A stretch of DNA of 44,244 nucleotides from Rubripirellula sp. (GCA_029213145.1 JARGNK010000003.1:58007-102250), one strand, 5' to 3'; shown: positions 26,821 to 36,604, numbered from the stretch's first letter. The notes: generated from the letters alone by a model not told the origin. Translations and numbers: made by a program.

Positions 26821-27843
26821 ATGGCGAAAAAGAAGCCAAACCTGGATGCGATGAGCGACGAAGCGTTGCTCGATATGCGGATGTGCGACTTAAAGCTGAC
26901 CATCCGTGATACGCCATTGGAACAGCGGATTGAACAACTTAACGGAGAATTGCTTCACCGCGGGTTGAAGTTTCGACCGCATTGTTGGCTGAGTGAGGAA
27001 TGGTTTTCGCCTGACGGGATACCCGGGATCGCCATTCCGTTCTACCTCGCCCATCCCCGTTTGATGCGTTTGGAACGCAAACAATTGCTGGAGGTGGAGG
27101 GTGGAACGCAAGAATGGTGCATGAAAATCCTCCGTCATGAGGCGGGCCATGCGATTGACACGGCTTTCAGGCTGCGACGTAAAGCCAGCTATCGTAAGGT
27201 GTTCGGTAAACCATCTGCTCCCTACCCAGAGTATTATCAACCCCAGCCGTCCAGCCGCGATTACGTCCATCACCTGGAGATGTGGTACGCTCAGGCGCAT
27301 CCGTTAGAGGATTTTGCCGAGACTTTTGCGGTTTGGCTCCGCCCCGGTTCGCGATGGAGAACCCGCTATCGCGATTGGCCGGCGATCAAAAAACTGCAAA
27401 CAGTCGACACCTACATGAAGTCGATTAACGGGACAAAACCCCCTGTTCAATCGCGAATTACTGCTGATCCGTTATCGCGGATTCGGAAAACCTTGCGGAC
27501 TCATTACGCGCGAAAGCGTGAACATTACGAGCTGGATTACCCAAGTATTTATGATAATGACCTGCGTCGTTTGTTTTCGACCGATCCTGCCCACAAGCGG
27601 AACCCGACGGCTGCCGCGTTTCTCAGCCGGGTGCGCGGCGAATTGCGTCGCTCCGTTGCCCGTTGGACCGGTGAATATTCATATTCTATCGATCAGGTGG
27701 TCCAGGAAATGATTGAACGTTGCCGAGAGCTAAAGCTGCGGGTCGGTGGACCTCAAGACGAACTGAAACGAGATGCGATGATTTTGGTGGCTGTGCGGAC
27801 CACCAACTTTTTGCATGAGGGGCGTCATCGTGTGGCCGTTTAA
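26821..27843 (+). CDS. Zinc metallopeptidase-like protein, first gene of a three-gene operon
   Basis: The product is 340 residues from the ATG at 26821 (a TTG two codons upstream is less likely). The zinc motif HEAGH is at residues 106-110 within MKILRHEAGHAIDTAF, and a likely third ligand is in HPLEDFAETFAVWLRPG (E163 or E167), about 55 residues later. This resembles the 'putative zinc-binding metallopeptidase' group. There is no signal peptide, so it is cytoplasmic. The N-terminal segment (to about 55) and the basic C-terminal helical part (about 215-340, with RTHYARKREHYELDYPSIY) have no recognised function. The ATP-grasp gene follows after 15 bases, and the aldolase gene after that, which points to one pathway acting on a peptide or a peptide-like molecule. 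The intergenic gap to the divergent MnmE-type gene is about 75 bases and must contain both promoters. Confidence 0.85.
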   Translation: MAKKKPNLDAMSDEALLDMRMCDLKLTIRDTPLEQRIEQLNGELLHRGLKFRPHCWLSEEWFSPDGIPGIAIPFYLAHPRLMRLERKQLLEVEGGTQEWCMKILRHEAGHAIDTAFRLRRKASYRKVFGKPSAPYPEYYQPQPSSRDYVHHLEMWYAQAHPLEDFAETFAVWLRPGSRWRTRYRDWPAIKKLQTVDTYMKSINGTKPPVQSRITADPLSRIRKTLRTHYARKREHYELDYPSIYDNDLRRLFSTDPAHKRNPTAAAFLSRVRGELRRSVARWTGEYSYSIDQVVQEMIERCRELKLRVGGPQDELKRDAMILVAVRTTNFLHEGRHRVAV

Positions 27844-27858
27844 GGTACTGAGGACGTC

Positions 27859-28887
27859 ATGACCAAACTTCGAGTGTTAGTGCTTGTTCGAGAAGGGCAT
27901 GTTCCCCCGCTGACGCTCGAGGGCGTGAGTGAGGAGGAGATCGATCCCTGGAAAGCCGAATTCGATGTTTGTGAGACGTTGCGGCGGCTAGGGCACGATG
28001 TGTTGCCACTGGGGGTCTACGACGATCTGGCACCGATCCGAGTCGCGCTACGGGACTTTCAGCCGAATATCACCTTCATGCTGTTGGAGGAATTTCACGG
28101 GGTTGTGACCTACGACTTTGCCGTGATCAGTTACTTGGAGCTAATGCAGCAACCCTACACCGGCTGTAATCCGCGCGGACTGCTATTGAGCAAGGATAAA
28201 GCTCTCTCGAAAAAAGTGATGACCTTCCATCGCATTCCTACACCTCGGTTTGCGGTGTTTCCGATTGGGCGAAAGGTGCATCGACCAAAAAAACTATCGT
28301 TTCCGCTGTTTGTCAAATCAGTGGTCGAAGATGCTTCCTTCGGTATCTCCCAAGCTTCGATCGTGCATAACGACCAAGCCTTGGCGGATCGAGTTAAGTT
28401 TGTGCACGAAAAAACGAATGATGATGCCATTGCCGAACAGTACATTGAAGGTCGTGAAATTTATGTTGGTGTACTCGGCAATACACGACTGACGACCTTT
28501 CCCGCCTGGGAAATGAGTTTTGAAAAAATGCCTGATGACGTAGCGCGGATTGCTACCAGTCGCGTCAAATGGGATCGCAAGTATCAGATCAAGCACGGCA
28601 TCACAACACACGCCGCGAAGGATCTAGACGAGGCCACGCAAGAACGCGTCAGTCGATTGTGCAAACGCGTCTATCGCGCCTTGAGTATGAGTGGCTACGG
28701 TCGCATGGATCTCCGTATGACTGATTCAGGAGAGATTTATGTCATTGAAGCCAACGCCAATCCGAACATTGAATACGGAGAAGACTTTGCGGAGTCAGCC
28801 GAATCGGTGGGGCTCTCGTACGAAGCTGTGCTGCAGCGGATTCTAAACCTGGGCTTGAGCTACAAAGCAGCATGGATGGCAGTCTAA
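27859..28887 (+). CDS. ATP-grasp ligase, D-Ala-D-Ala ligase-like
   Basis: The 342-residue product has the ATP-grasp architecture: an N-terminal pre-ATP-grasp part, [20 protein letters not shown] as the ATP-binding strand-loop, [19 protein letters not shown], and the metal-binding end [24 protein letters not shown] with the E-x-N pair. These match the D-alanine-D-alanine ligase group, but the usual NTIPG-type substrate loop is replaced by [15 protein letters not shown], so the substrate is probably different. It would join a carboxylate to an amine using ATP through an acyl-phosphate. The start ATG at 27859 has GAGGA a few bases upstream. Spacing of 15 bases to the metallopeptidase gene and 4 bases to the aldolase gene puts it in the middle of a tight operon. 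Cytoplasmic; no signal peptide. Confidence 0.9.
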   Translation: MTKLRVLVLVREGHVPPLTLEGVSEEEIDPWKAEFDVCETLRRLGHDVLPLGVYDDLAPIRVALRDFQPNITFMLLEEFHGVVTYDFAVISYLELMQQPYTGCNPRGLLLSKDKALSKKVMTFHRIPTPRFAVFPIGRKVHRPKKLSFPLFVKSVVEDASFGISQASIVHNDQALADRVKFVHEKTNDDAIAEQYIEGREIYVGVLGNTRLTTFPAWEMSFEKMPDDVARIATSRVKWDRKYQIKHGITTHAAKDLDEATQERVSRLCKRVYRALSMSGYGRMDLRMTDSGEIYVIEANANPNIEYGEDFAESAESVGLSYEAVLQRILNLGLSYKAAWMAV

Positions 28888-28891
28888 GAAT

Positions 28892-29827
28892 ATGACGCAT
28901 GCAGATTCTTTCTCGCTACCAAATGATCCATCACCGATGCACGGCATCATCGTGCCATTAGTGACCCCATTATCGCACCGAGATGCGATTGATGTGCCGG
29001 GAATGGAGCGCCTATTGGATCACGTGATCGGTGGTGGAATACATGGCATTTTTATTCTGGGTACGACGGGTGAAGCCCCAAGTTTGAGTTACCGACTGAG
29101 GCGTGAGTACATCAAGTTGGTATGCCAGTATGTGGGGGATCGAGTGCCGGTCATGGTGGGAGTGACCGATACATCGTTCGTTGAAACGATTGAACTGGCC
29201 GGTGTTGCCGAACAGGCGGGGGCGCATGCTGCAGTTCTGTCTACACCGTACTATTTTCCCGCTGGCCAAACAGAATTGGTTCGCTACATCGGTCAGGTCG
29301 TTGAACACCTGCCAGGGGAATTGCCCCTGATGCTTTACAACATGCCCAGCTTGACAAAGGTGTGGTTTGAGATCGATACGTTGCGGAGGTTGGCTGATAT
29401 GCGGCGAATCGTCGGAGTCAAAGATAGCAGCGGTGATTTGAAATATTTCCGAGACTTGATTTCATTAAAAACAACCCGCCCCGATTGGTCAGTCTTGATT
29501 GGGCCAGAGCATTTGATGGCGGAAGCCGTACAGATAGGTGGTGATGGCGGCGTCAACGGCGGTGCCAATGTTTATCCAGAGCTCTTCACCCAGCTCTATG
29601 AGGCAGTCGTTGCGAATCAATCTGGCCAAGTCGAGGTATTGAGCCAGCGTGTCGACCGTTTGCAGCAAATCTACACCGTCGGTAAGTACGCCAGTCGCTT
29701 TATAAAGGCGACAAAATGCGCGTTGTCGATCCGCGGAATCTGCAATGATGCAATGGCCGAACCCTTCAACCATTTCTTGCCTCCCGAACGCGCACGCGTT
29801 GAGCAGATTCTCGCTCGAATGGATTGA
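28892..29827 (+). CDS. DHDPS/N-acetylneuraminate lyase family aldolase
   Basis: The 311-residue product matches the dihydrodipicolinate synthase / N-acetylneuraminate lyase superfamily. Motifs: [10 protein letters not shown] near the N-terminus, [12 protein letters not shown] (the carboxylate-binding GTTGE), [16 protein letters not shown] with the catalytic tyrosine, and [11 protein letters not shown] with the Schiff-base lysine. Members condense or split pyruvate with an aldehyde, so the enzyme may make or break a keto acid linked to the operon's product. True DapA is possible, but the operon partners (zinc peptidase and ATP-grasp ligase) argue for a specialised role; only the family is safe. 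It starts 4 bases after the ATP-grasp stop codon. The first possible Met is at 28892, an internal ATG at 28937 would give a shorter start just before the conserved strand. Confidence 0.93.
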   Translation: MTHADSFSLPNDPSPMHGIIVPLVTPLSHRDAIDVPGMERLLDHVIGGGIHGIFILGTTGEAPSLSYRLRREYIKLVCQYVGDRVPVMVGVTDTSFVETIELAGVAEQAGAHAAVLSTPYYFPAGQTELVRYIGQVVEHLPGELPLMLYNMPSLTKVWFEIDTLRRLADMRRIVGVKDSSGDLKYFRDLISLKTTRPDWSVLIGPEHLMAEAVQIGGDGGVNGGANVYPELFTQLYEAVVANQSGQVEVLSQRVDRLQQIYTVGKYASRFIKATKCALSIRGICNDAMAEPFNHFLPPERARVEQILARMD

Positions 29828-30071
29828 ACAGCTTGTCAAAATAATTGGCAGATGGGGCGTGGTCCGCCGGATCTTCAAGCAGTGGGATCTTCAAACAGTT
29901 GCCGCCAGCTTTGCAACATGCGACGCCCTAATCTCGAACGCCCTGGGGGATTTTATCTGCGGAATCTTGCCCAGAGCATGTTGCCTGTTGATCTACCGAT
30001 TGCCTTCTTGTTCGTGAAACGTGTTTTGAGGATTACGTTCCCGAGCGCCGGATAAGGATGCCGCACCAGGC

Positions 30072-31256
30072 TTATTTAGTTTTGTCAGTAGTGCGATTCA
30101 AATACAGGTTGACATCGTGTGTGGCGCGGCCGCCCGTCAGAATGTCGATTCTGCCATCACCATCGAAATCGGCACAGTGGATGTCTTCGCAGGCGACAGG
30201 TTGGTCGAGCATTTGCCGTATCCAATTTTGCCCCTCAGCGTCCTGGGAGCGATAGAGATAGACTGCAGGCGATTCACCAGCAGCTTTTTTTTCCCGATGA
30301 GCGGCAATCACTTCGTCTCGGCCGTCGCCGTCGAGGTCGGCACACCAAATCGCGTGTCCTTGTTTAAATGTGTCATCGAGAACAACGCGTTTCATGTTGT
30401 TGTCAATTTTCTCACCGACGTAAACAACGACTTGGTTGCCGTGCATTGGTTCGATTGTTGCCAGTAGTTGGCGGCCACCAAGTTTTCCGTTCTTGACTTC
30501 ACCCGCTCCCCGTTGCGCGGGAACTTCGCTTTCTGCACCTGCGGAAATCCGCTGCAACGAAAAACTCTTCTCGTTCCGGGTGATTCGTGTTAGCCCCTCT
30601 TGGCTGGCAACTAATGTTTCCTCTGGATTGGTCCCATCAGCTATGTGCCAGTGGTTGTGGGCTCGATTCAATGATCCATCGACGACGATAGGCTTCCAGG
30701 CTTCATTCGTTGGATTGTCGGGAATGGGAAAAGCGAGCAACCGGATTCCGTTTCCGGTAGTTGCATTCAACGGTGTGACAATCAATTGGTCTCGGCCTTG
30801 TCCCAACACATCAGCCATCCGCATGCGGTGGGTCCAGGCTTCTGCAGCAATGGAATGAACCTGCCAGGGATCATTCAGGGTATTGCCCCGTCGCATCCAA
30901 TGGAGTGTTCCACCATTCCGAGGCCAGCCAGCACCAAAGGCAAAATCGACCTTTCCATCCCTGTCGATGTCTGCCGGCACAATGCAGACGTGATCCGTTG
31001 GCACTGCGTCGGAAATCATCGTGTGCTTTTTCCAATCTGGGTTTCTGAACCAGAATGCTTCGCGTTCGCTGATCGCGACGGCGTCCAAACGCGAATCACC
31101 ATCGACATCCGCCGAGGTAACGGCATAGCAAACCTTTCCAATCTGTGGATCGAGCACCACTTTTTCGAAGGCAAGTTCCTGCGCGAGGCAGTTTCCGTTC
31201 GCCAAGAAAACCCAACCTAAACAGCCGGCGACGATTTTGAGAGCAACGTTCGACAT
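30072..31256 (-). CDS. Secreted FG-GAP/VCBS-type repeat protein
   Basis: The 394-residue product starts with a signal peptide (LKIVAGCLGWVFLANGNCLAQ, cut after AQ; cited in part as VAGCLGWVFLANGNC). The rest is built from repeated units with calcium-binding-like DxDxDG motifs: ADVDGDSRLDAVA, ADIDRDGKVDFAFG, ADLDGDGRDEVIAAH and ADFDGDGRIDILTGG. This is the FG-GAP/VCBS beta-propeller pattern, typical of secreted adhesive or structural proteins in planctomycetes. No enzymatic residues are recognised. The cysteine in the signal region (C8-type lipobox) is not convincing. It is convergent with the aldolase gene (245 bases apart) and followed upstream on the same strand by the large zinc protease gene, which has its own terminator between them, so the two are separate transcripts. 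Confidence 0.9.
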   Translation of the reverse strand: MSNVALKIVAGCLGWVFLANGNCLAQELAFEKVVLDPQIGKVCYAVTSADVDGDSRLDAVAISEREAFWFRNPDWKKHTMISDAVPTDHVCIVPADIDRDGKVDFAFGAGWPRNGGTLHWMRRGNTLNDPWQVHSIAAEAWTHRMRMADVLGQGRDQLIVTPLNATTGNGIRLLAFPIPDNPTNEAWKPIVVDGSLNRAHNHWHIADGTNPEETLVASQEGLTRITRNEKSFSLQRISAGAESEVPAQRGAGEVKNGKLGGRQLLATIEPMHGNQVVVYVGEKIDNNMKRVVLDDTFKQGHAIWCADLDGDGRDEVIAAHREKKAAGESPAVYLYRSQDAEGQNWIRQMLDQPVACEDIHCADFDGDGRIDILTGGRATHDVNLYLNRTTDKTK

Positions 31257-31331
31257 GGTCCAATACCTGAAGCGAGGGTTTGTAAATCCGCGTCAAGTGT
31301 AACCGTTGGACATTAAAAATGCTGAGGCATG

Positions 31332-31365
31332 AAAAAACCCGCTGACGGATAAACCATCAGCGGGT
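31332..31365 (-). terminator. Rho-independent terminator of the zinc protease gene
   Basis: On the minus strand a 12-bp stem (ACCCGCTGATGG with CCGTCAGCGGGT, one G-U wobble, loop of five bases) at 31337-31365 is followed by TTTTTT. It lies about 30 bases downstream of the stop codon of the zinc protease gene and separates that gene from the FG-GAP protein gene. Orientation and spacing fit well. Confidence 0.9.
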
Positions 31366-31394
31366 CCAATGAAGATCAGACTTCGTTTTGGGGT

Positions 31395-34355
31395 TTAGGG
31401 AGTGGTGACCTCACCGAACTCCGTTTCCTTGCCCAGCAGCATCATCAACGGCGAGGCTGCCGACGCTGCGCTGTAGGTGTAACCCGCTTCTAACGCCCGG
31501 TCGATTCGTTCCTTGACCTCGGTCAGATGAGCATTGGTGTACGCGTCCATCTTCTTGCCGCATCGCTCCAGGGAGGATGCGATTCGGCTAGATAGCGTTC
31601 GTAGCTCGGCTCGCGCCAAGTTACTGATCGGCTTATAAGCGGCCGTGTCGTCAGACGCTTGTAACACCAGATCAAGCAACCGTTGCGTGTGCTCACGTTG
31701 GAGGTTGCGTCGCAAAGATGAGATCATTGGCTGACGGTCGTTGCGATCTGCTGGACATTCTTGATCCAATTCGGACCAAACTGCCTTGTTTACTTCGCCC
31801 AGTAATTCAGGCAATGTCAGCGTATCTTCCGTTGCCGGGAGTCGCAATTCGTTGTCATAAACTCGGCGAAGCGTGGTGGGATTCATCAGCATCGTCAGAG
31901 CCGATGCTTGGACACCAAGGATCCGGTCATGAATCGGCCAAGTTGCTTCGTTGGACATTGAACCCCGTCCGCCACCATCGAGCCATTTGTCAGTCGACAT
32001 TCGCTCCAGCAATTTGGGAGTCAAGCCATAGGAGTCGTCATTGAAAGCTGTCGCGATCACGAACTTCAATGCAGCTCGCTGTTGCTCAGCAGGCACTACT
32101 TCGACAGGTGGTCGGTCACCAGGGTCACCTTTCTTGTCGCGGTTAACAAATGCCCCGCCGATCCAGTTCGCCATCATGCTCGTCGCACGTGTCTGCAGGC
32201 TGAGGGTAAGTTCATAGCCGCGTCGAGCCTTTGCCCAACTGTCACCATCTTTCACGAACTTCTCAAGAATGCGATCGCGATAGACTTTCACCAGTTTCAT
32301 CTGCTCTTCACAATAATCGAGCGGATCTTTGGTGAAGTCATAGCGACGGGCCAAGGGGTCTGGGCCAGACGTATCCTCGTCGGTTGCATATTGCAGTTCT
32401 GGCTCGCTACAGCGTTTCAGAAGTTCAGGCAACGATTTCTCATCCATGGTGTACCCATACTCGATTGCCCAAAAATCATAAGGGCCGATGTCGATCATGG
32501 CGTAGTCGCCTTGAATCTCACCCGCTTCAAGGCGGTAGTTGATTGGCGTGTAGTCCATTACCGAAGCGGTGAAGGTTTTCTTACCTTTGACTTCTTCGCT
32601 GTTGATTTCGTCGAGAGTGTAAAGCCCAGATGCTTTGAAGTTGTGCCGCAAGCCGAGCGTGTGCCCGACTTCGTGGGCGACCAAGTCGGCCAACAGCGGT
32701 CCAACGAACCATTCAGGCATGCCATCTAGCAAGTCGCCTTTCTCTGCTGCTTTTTTGGCTTCTGCTTTTTCTGCGTCGGCCTTCTTTTTCTCTTCGTCCT
32801 CTTCAGCGTCGTCCTTGTCTTTAGCGTCCTTGTCTTCGCCTTCCTCTTCGTCGTCCTCGTCTTCAGCGTCGTCGTCTTTGTCGTCGCCTTCTTCCTCGTC
32901 GTCATCATCTTCGGCTAACAGCGTTAGCGCCCAATTCATGCGTGTCAGGGCAAGGTCAAGACTGCGGCCGCTGGCGGCCATGCACAAGCCATTTTTTTGG
33001 CTGATATGGCCGTAGAGGCCATCGTATTCATCATCGCCTAACAGCGAAGCGTCGGCTTGAGCCATGTTGAAGCCAGCCATGGGCTTCTGAGCTTCGCGGG
33101 CGAATTTCGCTCGCAAGTAGTTCGCTTTCTCAGGTGGAGCCAATCGAACGCGGGGATCCCAGCGAGGATTTCGGCCGAGCCATGCGAGCGTCTCAGGTGA
33201 CATGCCTTCCATCGCTAGCTTTGGCATCAAGTCTTCGAAGTTGAAGTTGAAGTGGCGAATCCAACCATCGGTAAGGATGATGTCGGCATCGAGAATCTCA
33301 CCCGTTGAAGGGTGAACCCGACTCGGGCCAATTGCCGTGCCAATGTCGTTATTGAGCCAACGTAGGAAATTGTAACGGACGTCCTCTGGATCTTTTTCCA
33401 TGTGGGCACCGCTAACGGCGTCCTGATATTCGATCACGATCGCATCGTCGATTCCAACCTTTCGGAATGCTTTATTCCAGTAGTCGATGCCAGCCTTGAT
33501 CCAGCGGCGATATCGAACGGGAGCGGTGTGCTCCACATAAAACCGGATCGGTTCCTTTGGCGGGCTTAGCTTGAGTTTGGGATCGCGCTTTTCTAACCGC
33601 CATCGGTTGATGTATCGGACACGCGTTTCGTCATCCGTGTATTTGCTTAGGTCCGAATAAGCGGTGGTGAAATAACCAACACGCTCGTCAGCTTTGCGAG
33701 GCTTGAATCCGGAGGTCGGCGAAGGAACTTCGCTGAAAGAATAATGCAGCGTCTGGAAACGATTCTCCCGACCGACAATCTCGAAGGCGACTTCCACGTT
33801 CTGAGGAAATACTTTAGCCGAAGCAATTTTCTTGATTCTCGAATTGCTGACGCGGACCGAAGGGCCGAAGAAAGTGCTGGCGCTGCCAAGCAACAATGCA
33901 TCGAGATCAACCACGGGACCGCCAGTTGGGCCAATCGCGACGATTGGGATATCCAGCAAGACGCGGTCGGTGAACAATCGCTTGACCGATGCCCGACTCT
34001 CGGCGTCTCCGGTTGCCCGAACTTCCAGGTTGGGGGCAATCAACGCAAGTCGGTCATCGTAGCGACGCCATTGGACGACCCATTCACCAGATTGCAAACC
34101 GGCATAACGGTCACCGCTGCTGAGAGTGAGTGCGATGAAGTAGTTCTTGCCCGTGAAGTTTTTGGGTAACTCCGCGAGCAACTGCGAATCTTTGGATCGC
34201 TTCCAAAGATTGAAAAGACCTTTCGGGTTGTTCTGATCAGATACCGGCAGCTTTGTGTAGCCTTCGGACACTTTGTCAAAAGGCGGCATGTCGGCTTGGA
34301 CCCCTGACAGAAGCGTCAAGGCGCCAAGAAGGGCGATACAAGGGGCGTATTTCAT
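31395..34355 (-). CDS. Large secreted zinc-dependent metalloprotease with acidic insert
   Basis: The product is 986 residues from the ATG at 34355 (a GTG at 34364 would add three). A signal peptide (MKYAPCIALLGALTLLSGVQ) is followed by an N-terminal beta-rich region typical of the DUF5117/DUF5118 part, and a catalytic region of the DUF4953 kind. The zinc motif is LVAHEVGHTLGLRHNFKASG (HExxHxxGxxH, around residue 560). Just before it lies an extended low-complexity acidic stretch (about 480-545, DDDEEEGDDKDDDAEDE and a Lys/Ala-rich end), which is unusual in this family. The C-terminal region carries SLQTRATSMMANWIGGAFVN and ARLAEL-type helices. It probably degrades proteins in the periplasm or outside the cell. 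The terminator downstream is clear. No partner gene is evident. Confidence 0.93.
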   Translation of the reverse strand: MKYAPCIALLGALTLLSGVQADMPPFDKVSEGYTKLPVSDQNNPKGLFNLWKRSKDSQLLAELPKNFTGKNYFIALTLSSGDRYAGLQSGEWVVQWRRYDDRLALIAPNLEVRATGDAESRASVKRLFTDRVLLDIPIVAIGPTGGPVVDLDALLLGSASTFFGPSVRVSNSRIKKIASAKVFPQNVEVAFEIVGRENRFQTLHYSFSEVPSPTSGFKPRKADERVGYFTTAYSDLSKYTDDETRVRYINRWRLEKRDPKLKLSPPKEPIRFYVEHTAPVRYRRWIKAGIDYWNKAFRKVGIDDAIVIEYQDAVSGAHMEKDPEDVRYNFLRWLNNDIGTAIGPSRVHPSTGEILDADIILTDGWIRHFNFNFEDLMPKLAMEGMSPETLAWLGRNPRWDPRVRLAPPEKANYLRAKFAREAQKPMAGFNMAQADASLLGDDEYDGLYGHISQKNGLCMAASGRSLDLALTRMNWALTLLAEDDDDEEEGDDKDDDAEDEDDEEEGEDKDAKDKDDAEEDEEKKKADAEKAEAKKAAEKGDLLDGMPEWFVGPLLADLVAHEVGHTLGLRHNFKASGLYTLDEINSEEVKGKKTFTASVMDYTPINYRLEAGEIQGDYAMIDIGPYDFWAIEYGYTMDEKSLPELLKRCSEPELQYATDEDTSGPDPLARRYDFTKDPLDYCEEQMKLVKVYRDRILEKFVKDGDSWAKARRGYELTLSLQTRATSMMANWIGGAFVNRDKKGDPGDRPPVEVVPAEQQRAALKFVIATAFNDDSYGLTPKLLERMSTDKWLDGGGRGSMSNEATWPIHDRILGVQASALTMLMNPTTLRRVYDNELRLPATEDTLTLPELLGEVNKAVWSELDQECPADRNDRQPMISSLRRNLQREHTQRLLDLVLQASDDTAAYKPISNLARAELRTLSSRIASSLERCGKKMDAYTNAHLTEVKERIDRALEAGYTYSAASAASPLMMLLGKETEFGEVTTP

Positions 34356-34364
34356 TCCATGCAC

Positions 34365-34798
34365 TCGTTGAAAAAGGAGTTGAATCCTTGGAAGGTTAGG
34401 TCACAGCGGCTTCGCGAATGCCGGGCAATGTCCGGATTCATCACGAACCAGAGGATGGCTCGACAGATCGCAAAGCTTGCAACAGGGCGATGCAAAACAG
34501 GCTGAACAACCCGGACCTGGGGAGGTTCCAGTGGGCTCTACCTCCGTATCAACGGATTAACCGACCAAGCAGTTCGCCTGCTGTCGCCGGTTTATTCGGT
34601 AAAGTCAGCCAAATCCAAGCACCCCTACTTTACCCTGCCTGTCCAGGATTGTCTCCGTTTTCATCGATATCCCGCCGTTTTGAGGGCAATTGACCCTGTT
34701 GGCCGTGATGTGGTCGAGAGATTGACGGTTCTCCCCAGGAGACCGACAATTTACCTGTCGCCGACTAAAATCCACGTGCCAACCCGCGAAAGATCCGA
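34365..34798. other. Divergent intergenic stretch before glyA
   Basis: The stretch lies between two divergently transcribed genes and must hold both promoters. A bulged hairpin (GAATG-CCGG with CCGG-ATTC) is at 34416-34439 and a smaller one (GGTTCTCC with GGAGACC) at 34727-34744, about 55 bases before the glyA start. I looked for a glycine riboswitch because of glyA but see no convincing aptamer core. No protein frame is recognisable. Confidence 0.5.
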
Positions 34799-36061
34799 AT
34801 GAATCCGCTGCAACAGCAAGATCCCGAAATTTGGGAAGCCATTGAGGCAGAAGCCCGGCGTCAGCAAGACGGGCTCGAAATGATTGCGAGTGAGAATTAC
34901 ACGAGCTTGGCCATCATGCAGGCTGCGGGCAGTGTGCTGACCAATAAATACGCCGAGGGCTACCCAGGCCGGAGGTACTACGGGGGGTGTGAGCACGTCG
35001 ATGTGGTGGAGGAATTGGCGATCGAGCGGGCGAAGAAGCTGTTCGGAGCCGAAGCCGCCAACGTGCAGCCGCACAGTGGTTCACAGGCCAATACCGCGGT
35101 CTATCTCAGCTGCTTGGAACCGGGTGACCACGTTTTGGGGCTCGATTTAGCCCAAGGTGGCCATCTGACCCACGGAATGAAATTGAATATCAGTGGGAGG
35201 CTCTACAACTTCCAAAGTTATGGGGTCGATCGTGAAACGCACCGGCTCGATTTTGATCAGATTGCCAAGTTGGCTCGCGAGCACAAGCCGAAGCTAATTG
35301 TGGCCGGAGCCAGTGCCTATCCACGTGAGATTCCTCACGCAAAGTTCGCTGAGATCGCCGAAGAGGTTGGCGCCCTGCTGCTGGTCGACATGGCTCATTA
35401 CGCAGGATTGGTAGCTGCTGGCATTCACAACAGCCCGGTTCCCTTCGCGGACTACGTCACCACGACAACGCACAAAACACTTCGGGGACCTCGCAGCGGA
35501 CTAATTCTCTGCAAGCAGGAACACCTCAAACTGGTCAATCGCAATGTCTTTCCAGGCACGCAGGGTGGACCACTGATGCACGTGATCGCTGCAAAAGCGA
35601 TTTGTTTCGCTGAGGCGATGGCGGTGGATTTTAAAGCATACGGAAAAGCCGTGGTTGAAAATGCACAGTCGCTTGCTGAAGCATTGATGGCGGCCGGTTT
35701 GCCTTTGGTGAGTGGCGGTACCGACAATCACTTGATGCTGGTCGATGTGACCGCCGTTGGTCTGGGTGGTAAGAAGGCAGAGGCTGTCTTGGATCAATGT
35801 GGAATCACCGTCAACATGAATATGATTCCCTTCGATACACGCAAGCCAATGGATCCATCAGGGATCCGTATCGGCACCCCCGCGTTGACCACCCGTGGTA
35901 TGGGCGCCGAGGAGATGAAGAGGGTCGCCGGCTGGATCCATCAAGCGCTCGCAAACGCCGATGATGCTGACCTGCATGCTCGAATTCGAGACGACGTTCG
36001 AGAGCTTGGTGAACATTTTCCCGTGCCAGCCGGGCGCACCGCAGCAGTTGAGCCAGTTTGA
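34799..36061 (+). CDS. glyA: Serine hydroxymethyltransferase
   Basis: The 420-residue product matches serine hydroxymethyltransferase in length and motifs. [10 protein letters not shown] is at the N-terminus, then [31 protein letters not shown], the aspartate in [16 protein letters not shown], and the pyridoxal-phosphate lysine in [15 protein letters not shown] (K226). It converts serine and tetrahydrofolate to glycine and 5,10-methylenetetrahydrofolate, the main source of one-carbon units. It is cytoplasmic. The start ATG at 34799 follows a short AT-rich leader. The next gene is a response regulator 58 bases downstream on the same strand, which may or may not be co-transcribed; no terminator is obvious between them. 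All active-site residues appear intact. Confidence 0.98.
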   Translation: MNPLQQQDPEIWEAIEAEARRQQDGLEMIASENYTSLAIMQAAGSVLTNKYAEGYPGRRYYGGCEHVDVVEELAIERAKKLFGAEAANVQPHSGSQANTAVYLSCLEPGDHVLGLDLAQGGHLTHGMKLNISGRLYNFQSYGVDRETHRLDFDQIAKLAREHKPKLIVAGASAYPREIPHAKFAEIAEEVGALLLVDMAHYAGLVAAGIHNSPVPFADYVTTTTHKTLRGPRSGLILCKQEHLKLVNRNVFPGTQGGPLMHVIAAKAICFAEAMAVDFKAYGKAVVENAQSLAEALMAAGLPLVSGGTDNHLMLVDVTAVGLGGKKAEAVLDQCGITVNMNMIPFDTRKPMDPSGIRIGTPALTTRGMGAEEMKRVAGWIHQALANADDADLHARIRDDVRELGEHFPVPAGRTAAVEPV

Positions 36062-36119
36062 ATGACCTGATGGTCACCCCAATGGGATTTTTCTGAACAC
36101 TCGAAGGCACTTTTGTTCC

Positions 36120-36575
36120 ATGCATCGAATCCTGATAGCCGACGACAACGATGCCAACCGCGAGCTGTTAGAGGCTTACTTGGTCAACATCGACTGTGAG
36201 CTTGAGACCGCGGTCGATGGCGATGACACCATCGCGAAGGTGCATTCTTTTCAGCCCGACCTGGTGTTGCTCGATGTCATGATGCCCAAACGGAGCGGAT
36301 TTGAGGTCTGCAAGCAACTCAAAGACGATCCCGAAACCAAGCGGGTGATGGTGTTGATGGTCACCGCTCTGAGTGAGTTGGGTGACATTGAACGTGCGGT
36401 CGCTTCAGGGACCGACGATTTTCTCAGTAAACCGGTTAACAAAATTGAGCTTCTGAAACGTGTCGACACGATGTTGAAGTTCAAAGGAACCGTTGATGAG
36501 TTGGAACGCCTTCGCCGTTATATCGAAGAGATGGAAGACGAGCATGGCAAAAAAACGAATGCCGCGAGCGAGTAG
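36120..36575 (+). CDS. Single-domain response regulator
   Basis: The 151-residue product is a receiver domain (residues 1-120) with the acidic pair D8 and D9, the phosphoacceptor D52 in LVLLDVMMPKRSG, the Thr in LMVTALSE and the Lys in FLSKPV. After the receiver comes a short charged helical tail (RLRRYIEEMEDEHGKKTNAAS) that could form a coiled coil. There is no output domain, as in DivK- or CheY-like regulators, so it works by protein contact. No histidine kinase is next to it; the PAS-GAF-receiver gene about 2.6 kb away is the nearest related gene. The ATG start at 36120 is supported by the typical first strand MHRILIADDN. It lies 58 bases downstream of glyA. Confidence 0.96.
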   Translation: MHRILIADDNDANRELLEAYLVNIDCELETAVDGDDTIAKVHSFQPDLVLLDVMMPKRSGFEVCKQLKDDPETKRVMVLMVTALSELGDIERAVASGTDDFLSKPVNKIELLKRVDTMLKFKGTVDELERLRRYIEEMEDEHGKKTNAASE

Positions 36576-36604
36576 CATCCTCCGGAAATAGCATCCTCCG
36601 GAAA
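36573..36604. repeat. Exact 16-bp tandem duplication at the end of the response regulator gene
   Basis: The 16-base unit TAGCATCCTCCGGAAA occurs twice in immediate succession (36573-36588 and 36589-36604). The first copy begins with the TAG stop codon of the response regulator gene (36573-36575). Shortly after, GAAGTCACC is repeated twice at about 36634-36651. These look like slippage products at the edge of a decaying region. Confidence 0.95.

Noticed and set aside
32635..33015. Plus-strand frame with long serine runs opposite the acidic protease insert
   Set aside because: The serine runs are the reverse reading of the Asp/Glu codons of the insert; no start context supports a gene.
34700..34798. 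Possible glycine riboswitch before glyA
   Set aside because: Only small hairpins are seen and I cannot match the conserved glycine aptamer core.
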